Assembly: GCA_005883295.1 (NCBI GenBank)
Contig: VAWV01000163.1
Location: 1 to 9,660, forward strand
DNA: 9,660 bases
Reading direction: 5' to 3'
DNA from: Actinomycetota bacterium
GTDB taxonomy: Bacteria; Actinomycetota; Thermoleophilia; Solirubrobacterales; Thermoleophilaceae
Shown here: in pieces, positions 6,348-9,660 of the stretch
Layout of the letters: every line of letters starts with the position of its first letter
Numbering within the stretch: position 1 is the stretch's first letter
Program-made: the position numbers and the translations under genes
The notes under the pieces: generated by a model
The model's input: only the letters and a program-made list of their open reading frames with translations
The model's database searches: none
Told to the model about the DNA's origin: nothing

Positions 6348-7000
6348 GCCGCCTCGGTGGCCGCCCGCCCGCGTCCGCGCCGCCGGCGGATCAGGAGATA
6401 CACGATCCCCACCACGATGGCGGCGGCGACCGCGTAGTCGACGTACTCCAGGCTGTGACGCCAGTGCTTCCAGCGGTCCCCCGCCTGCTGCCCGAGGACC
6501 GTGAGGAGCAGCACCCACGGCACGCAGCCGGCCAGGGTGAACGCGCTGAAGCGCCAGAACGGCATCTTCGCGACACCCGCGGGAAGCGAGATGAACGTGC
6601 GAACGATCGGGAGCATGCGCGTGAAGAAGACCGTCGCGTCCCCGTGGCGCTGGAACCAGCGGTCGGCGGTGGCCAGGTGACTGGGCTTGATGTGCAGCTT
6701 GCGGCCGTGCTTCTCGATGAGGTCGACCCGGCCGAAGTACCCGACCGCATACGCGACCCACGAGCCGACCAGGTTCGCGACCGACCCGACCGCCACCAGC
6801 TCGACGAGCGTGTACGAATGGTGGTGCGGCGCCGCGTCGCTCACGTTGAAGCCGGCGAACATCATGGTGGCCTCGCTCGGTATCGGGATGCACGCGCTCT
6901 CGAGGAGCATGAGCACGAAGACGCCCGCCAAGCCGAGATCCCCCACCACGTTCGTCGCCAGCTCGACCAGTTTGTCGGTGATCGAGGCGATGAGGAGCAT
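6344..7000 (-). CDS. DedA-family membrane protein, possible undecaprenyl-phosphate translocase
   Basis: A 218-residue multi-helix membrane protein of the DedA/SNARE-associated family. Family hallmarks are LESACIPIPSEATMMFAGF (33-51, with Glu34 and Glu43 in the first re-entrant loop) and FFTRMLPIVRTFISLPAG (125-142). The latter carries Arg128 and Arg134 six residues apart, like the essential pair of E. coli YqjA/YghB, and Pro131 and Pro140 lie in the same block. The C-terminus is a membrane helix (about 188-204) followed by a basic tail with RRRRGRGR. Some DedA proteins (UptA type) flip undecaprenyl phosphate from the outer to the inner leaflet. The directly coupled uppP gene downstream makes the same lipid, which supports that role here. 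The start is ATG 7000; no Shine-Dalgarno sequence is evident and a TACCCT -10-like element lies 11 bases upstream. It is divergent from the aminotransferase gene with a 24-base gap. The family is firm; the substrate is inferred from context. Confidence 0.93.
   Translation of the reverse strand: MLLIASITDKLVELATNVVGDLGLAGVFVLMLLESACIPIPSEATMMFAGFNVSDAAPHHHSYTLVELVAVGSVANLVGSWVAYAVGYFGRVDLIEKHGRKLHIKPSHLATADRWFQRHGDATVFFTRMLPIVRTFISLPAGVAKMPFWRFSAFTLAGCVPWVLLLTVLGQQAGDRWKHWRHSLEYVDYAVAAAIVVGIVYLLIRRRRGRGRAATEAA
6352..6355 (-). promoter_or_regulatory. Ribosome-binding site supporting the CTG start of uppP
   Basis: GAGG on the minus strand lies inside the last codons of dedA, 4 bases before CTG 6347-6345. 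The spacing is short but workable, and together with the CTGA overlap it supports coupled initiation at CTG. No ATG, GTG or TTG lies in frame nearby. Confidence 0.45.
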
Positions 7001-7010
7001 CGGTCGCGGC

Positions 7011-7017
7011 TAGGGTA
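7011..7017. promoter_or_regulatory. Symmetric -10-like patch shared by dedA and the aminotransferase gene
   Basis: The 7-base TAGGGTA reads TAGGGT (7011-7016) on the plus strand, 8 bases before ATG 7025. On the minus strand it reads TACCCT (7017-7012), 11 bases before ATG 7000. Both fit TAnnnT. No good -35 box is visible on either side, and on the plus strand the AGGG could instead be a Shine-Dalgarno sequence. The whole intergenic region is only 24 bases. Confidence 0.35.
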
Positions 7018-7024
7018 GCGGCGC

Positions 7025-8116
7025 ATGGCGGTGCCCCTTTTCGCCAGCTCGCTGGAACGGCACCACGACGCGCTGATCGACCGCATCTCGGCCGTCGTCC
7101 GCTCGGGCCGTTACGTGCTGGGTCCGGAGGTCGAGGCGTTCGAGCGGGAGCTCGCGGCCTACCTGGGCGTGTCGCACGTGGTCGGCGTTGCGAACGGCAC
7201 CGACGCGCTCACGATCGCCCTGCGGGCCGCCGGCGTGCAGCCCGGCGACGAGGTGGTGGTGCCCTCCTTCACCTTCTATGCGACGCCCGAGGCTGTCGTG
7301 GCAGCCGGCGCGGTCCCGGTCTTCTGCGACATCGATCCGGCGACCTTCTGCGTGACGCGCGACGCGGTCGAGCGCGCGGTGACGGATCGCACCCGCGCGG
7401 TCGTTCCCGTGCACCTGTTCGGCAACGTCGCGCCGGTCGACGAGATGCGCGATCTCGGGCTCGCGATCGTCGAGGACGCGGCGCAGGCCGTCGGCGCATC
7501 GCTCCGCGGCCGGCCGGCGGGTGCGCTCGGGGACGCGGGCACGTTCTCGTTCTTCCCCTCGAAGAACCTGCCGTGCCTCGGCGACGGCGGGGCGGTGGCG
7601 ACCGACGACGATGACATCGCCGAGCGGGTCAGGCGCCTTCGCTTCCACGGCTCCGACGACAAGGAGACGTTCTTCGACGCCGGCTACAACTCGCGCCTCG
7701 ACGAGCTCCAGGCGGCGGCGCTTCGCGTGCTCCTGCCCGAGCTCGACGGATGGAACGAAGCTCGCCGGCGCGCCGCCGCTGAGTACGAGGAGGGCGGGCT
7801 GGGTGACGTCCTCGCGCTGCCGCGGGCAGTGGACGGGGCCGAGCACGTGTACCACCTGTTCGTCTGCAGGCACCCCGACGCGGACCGTCTGGCAGCGGCG
7901 CTTCGGGACAGGGGGATCGGCGCGCGCGGCAGCTACCGCACGCCCTGCCATCGCCAGCCGGGCATGGCCGGCTACGGCGGCGAAGCGCTCGATCTGCCCG
8001 GCACGGACGAGGCCGCACGCACGAACATCGCCCTGCCGATGGGCACCGCGCTGTCTAACGACGACATAAAAGAGGTAATCGACGCCGCGCGAACGGCCGC
8101 TTCCGGCCTAGACTGA
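7025..8116 (+). CDS. DegT/DnrJ/EryC1/StrS-family sugar aminotransferase (PLP-dependent)
   Basis: A 363-residue PLP enzyme that transfers an amino group, usually from glutamate, to a keto-sugar nucleotide. Landmarks are VANGTDALTIAL (55-66), GDEVVVPSFTFYAT (74-87), VPVHLFGN (127-134), VEDAAQAVGA (149-158; Asp151 faces the PLP pyridine nitrogen), FSFFPSKNLPCLGDGG (174-189; Lys180 forms the Schiff base), YNSRLDELQAA (221-231) and LPMGTALSNDDIKEV near the end. The presence of the catalytic Lys argues against the dehydratase or deaminase members that replace it. The next gene encodes a PglF/WbpM-like 4,6-dehydratase, so the likely substrate is a UDP-4-keto-6-deoxy-HexNAc, as for PglE. Other substrates (dTDP-4-keto sugars as for WecE, or a C3 aminotransferase) cannot be excluded. 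ATG 7025 has either a leaderless TAGGGT element 8 bases upstream, or the same AGGG acting as a ribosome site 9 bases upstream. The last codons (8062-8080) are less GC-rich than the rest. Confidence 0.94.
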   Translation: MAVPLFASSLERHHDALIDRISAVVRSGRYVLGPEVEAFERELAAYLGVSHVVGVANGTDALTIALRAAGVQPGDEVVVPSFTFYATPEAVVAAGAVPVFCDIDPATFCVTRDAVERAVTDRTRAVVPVHLFGNVAPVDEMRDLGLAIVEDAAQAVGASLRGRPAGALGDAGTFSFFPSKNLPCLGDGGAVATDDDDIAERVRRLRFHGSDDKETFFDAGYNSRLDELQAAALRVLLPELDGWNEARRRAAAEYEEGGLGDVLALPRAVDGAEHVYHLFVCRHPDADRLAAALRDRGIGARGSYRTPCHRQPGMAGYGGEALDLPGTDEAARTNIALPMGTALSNDDIKEVIDAARTAASGLD

Positions 8117-8122
8117 ACCGTT

Positions 8123-8137
8123 CTCCGGAGCCCTCCG
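8123..8137 (+). promoter_or_regulatory. Ribosome-binding site inside a small inverted repeat before the dehydratase gene
   Basis: GGAG (8127-8130) is the best Shine-Dalgarno match, 10 bases before ATG 8141, which is a rather long spacing. It lies in the palindrome CTCCGGAG (8123-8130), and CGGAG (8126-8130) can also pair with CTCCG (8133-8137). The site could therefore be partly hidden in RNA structure, lowering translation relative to the aminotransferase. Confidence 0.4.
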
Positions 8138-8140
8138 ACC

Positions 8141-9660
8141 ATGCGAGCCCGCCTCGAGTCCTCCGTAGCGCTCCGACGCGTCGCCCAGGCGTCGGTCGAT
8201 GCCTGCCTCGTCGCAGGTGCGTACTCCCTCGCCTACGCGCTCCGTTTCGACTCGATCCCGCACCGCTACCAGCACCTGCTTGCGGAGTCGATCGGGTTCG
8301 TGGTGGTGGGGAAGCTCGTGATATTCGCGCTGTTCGGCCTCTACCACAGGCTGTGGCGGTTCATCGATCAGCAGGACTTCGAGTCGATCATCAAGGCCGT
8401 GTTCGCGGCGAGCGTCGCGCTCGTCGCCGTGTTCTTCGCGATCCCGAACCGCGTGGCGCTGGATCCGCCGCGCGGGGTGATCGCGCTCGACCTGCTCCTC
8501 ACGCTCGGGCTTGTGGGCGGGGTGCGGTTCCTTCTGCGCGCCGTCCTCGAGCGACCCTTCAGGGGCGGGCCCGTTCCGCGCGGCGTTGGGGAGGTCCTGA
8601 TCGTCGGCGCCGGCAACGGCGGCCAGCTCGTGGCCGCCGAGCTCCGGCGCAACCCCGAGTTGGGCGTCCCGATTGGGTTCGTGGACGACGACCCGCGCAA
8701 GCGGGGCATGCGGGTGAGCGGACTCAAGGTCGAGGGCACGACCGGCCAGCTGCCACGCGTGCTCGATGGCGCGGAGCCGGACGAGGTCATCATCGCCATC
8801 CCGTCGGCGCCCGGTGTGCTGCGCCAGAAGGTCGTGACCGCCTGCCGCGAACGCGGCATCCCCGTGCGCACGCTGCCGACCGTCTTCGAGCTTCTGTCGG
8901 GCGGCGTGGACCTGATGCGGCAGGTCCGCGAGGTGCGGGTGGAGGACGTGCTCGGGCGCGAGCCGGTGCGCGTGGAGATCGACCGCCTTGGCGCGTACCT
9001 GAGTGGCGAGGTGGTGCTCGTGACCGGCGCGGGCGGCTCGATCGGAGCCGAGCTGTGCCGGCAGATCTCGCGCGTCGGGCCCAAGCAGCTCGTTCTGGTG
9101 GACAACGCCGAGAACAGCCTGTTCGAGATCCGCCGCGAACTGGAGCACGACCGCCACTTCACGCGTGCGCTCGCCGTCCTCTGCGATTGCAAGGACGCTG
9201 TGCGCATGGGCGAGGTATTCGAGGAGCACAGGCCGGGCGTGGTCTTCCACGCGGCCGCGTACAAGCACGTGCTGCTGATGGAGGAGAACCCGGTGGAGGC
9301 TGTTCGCAACAACGCGGTGGGCACCCGGATCGTCGCGGCCGCCGCCGGGAACGCCGGGGCGAAGCGGTTCGTGCTGGTGTCAACCGACAAGGCGGTCAGC
9401 CCGGCCACCGTCATGGGCGCTTCCAAGGCGCTGGCCGAGTGGGCGCTGGAGGCCGCGCAGCATCGCTTCCCGCACACCAAGTTCGCGACCGTTCGCTTCG
9501 GCAATGTGCTCGGCTCATCGGGGTCGGTGGTCCCGATCTTCCGCCGCCAGATCGCGGCAGGCGGCCCGGTCACCGTCACGGACCCCGCCATGACGCGCTA
9601 CTTCATGACGATCCCGGAGGCCGTCCAGCTCATCATCCGGTCAGGTGCGCTCTCGCGCGG
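8141..9660 (+). CDS. WbpM/PglF/CapD-like nucleotide-sugar 4,6-dehydratase, membrane-anchored (3' truncated)
   Basis: The frame runs from ATG 8141 to the end of the window without a stop; 506 complete residues are visible and the family is usually about 600-650. The N-terminal region has hydrophobic stretches at about 20-33, 50-67, 86-102 and 113-133, consistent with four membrane helices. A first Rossmann domain follows (VLIVGAGNGGQ, 152-162; IGFVDDDP, 178-185; VIIAIPS, 216-222). The catalytic SDR domain starts at VLVTGAGGSIGAE (292-304) and continues with VDNAENSLFEI (320-330), HAAAYKHV (370-377), STDKAVSPATVMGASK (414-429) and VRFGNVLGSSGSVVP (451-465). As in WbpM and PglF, Met425 takes the place of the classical SDR tyrosine, with Lys429 and the TDK triplet (415-417) kept. 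The reaction is UDP-GlcNAc to UDP-4-keto-6-deoxy-GlcNAc or a close relative. It follows the aminotransferase by 24 bases, so the two probably form one transcript and pathway. Confidence 0.94.
   Translation, partial: MRARLESSVALRRVAQASVDACLVAGAYSLAYALRFDSIPHRYQHLLAESIGFVVVGKLVIFALFGLYHRLWRFIDQQDFESIIKAVFAASVALVAVFFAIPNRVALDPPRGVIALDLLLTLGLVGGVRFLLRAVLERPFRGGPVPRGVGEVLIVGAGNGGQLVAAELRRNPELGVPIGFVDDDPRKRGMRVSGLKVEGTTGQLPRVLDGAEPDEVIIAIPSAPGVLRQKVVTACRERGIPVRTLPTVFELLSGGVDLMRQVREVRVEDVLGREPVRVEIDRLGAYLSGEVVLVTGAGGSIGAELCRQISRVGPKQLVLVDNAENSLFEIRRELEHDRHFTRALAVLCDCKDAVRMGEVFEEHRPGVVFHAAAYKHVLLMEENPVEAVRNNAVGTRIVAAAAGNAGAKRFVLVSTDKAVSPATVMGASKALAEWALEAAQHRFPHTKFATVRFGNVLGSSGSVVPIFRRQIAAGGPVTVTDPAMTRYFMTIPEAVQLIIRSGALSR

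Noticed and set aside
6348..6893. N-terminal extension of the uppP frame into dedA
   Set aside because: This stretch overlaps the well-conserved dedA in another frame, is Arg/Gly/Pro-rich with no helices or motifs, and would nearly double the family's normal length.
8108..9591. Two long minus-strand open frames opposite the dehydratase
   Set aside because: The plus strand encodes an unbroken WbpM/PglF-type protein with all motifs. The minus frames are low-complexity (Arg/Ala/His/Glu or Ser/Thr/Arg) shadows.
1..9660. tRNA, rRNA, CRISPR array, insertion sequence, prophage or attachment site
   Set aside because: I looked for cloverleaf-like arms, spaced direct repeats, transposase motifs and terminal inverted repeats and saw none. 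Coding is essentially continuous and uniform in composition.

Overview
The window is about 70% G+C by eye and almost completely coding. Its genes look like those of a high-GC actinobacterium: a PASTA-domain Ser/Thr kinase, a second membrane Ser/Thr kinase with an outer discoidin-like domain, and several start codons with no Shine-Dalgarno sequence. Thermoleophilia (Solirubrobacterales/Gaiellales-like) is my best guess within the phylum, from general resemblance only. There are no RNA genes, CRISPR arrays or insertion sequences that I can see, and no gene-free stretch longer than about 60 bases.

Layout. (1) 1-2050, plus strand: the C-terminal part of a PASTA-type Ser/Thr protein kinase, joined by a 4-base ATGA overlap to D-alanine-D-alanine ligase. 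(2) 2044-3537, minus strand: a second transmembrane Ser/Thr kinase whose 3' end overlaps the ligase gene by 7 bases. It starts divergently from (3) a thioredoxin-fold DsbA-family protein (about 3558-4406, plus) with a CSWS motif in place of CxxC and a helix-turn-helix-like tail. A strong hairpin at 4410-4460 closes the convergent junction with (4) a minus-strand operon, dedA-uppP-purM (7000 down to 4459). Its genes overlap by 4 bases each, and uppP appears to start at CTG. (5) 7025 to the end, plus strand: a DegT/DnrJ/EryC1/StrS sugar aminotransferase followed by a membrane-anchored WbpM/PglF-type nucleotide-sugar 4,6-dehydratase that runs off the window.

How the genes fit together. Most of the window concerns the cell envelope. 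Ddl makes the D-Ala-D-Ala end of the peptidoglycan precursor. UppP dephosphorylates undecaprenyl pyrophosphate, and some DedA proteins return undecaprenyl phosphate to the inner leaflet, so dedA-uppP looks like a lipid-carrier recycling pair. The PASTA kinase is of the class that senses peptidoglycan or lipid II outside the cell. The dehydratase and aminotransferase are the first two steps of a UDP-amino-dideoxysugar pathway feeding glycan or glycoprotein synthesis. PurM (purine synthesis) is the housekeeping exception.

The features most worth a second look are the two very short divergent promoter regions with symmetric -10-like patches, the CxxS thioredoxin-fold protein with its DNA-binding-like tail, the CTG-started coupled uppP behind dedA, and the kinase-ddl coupling.
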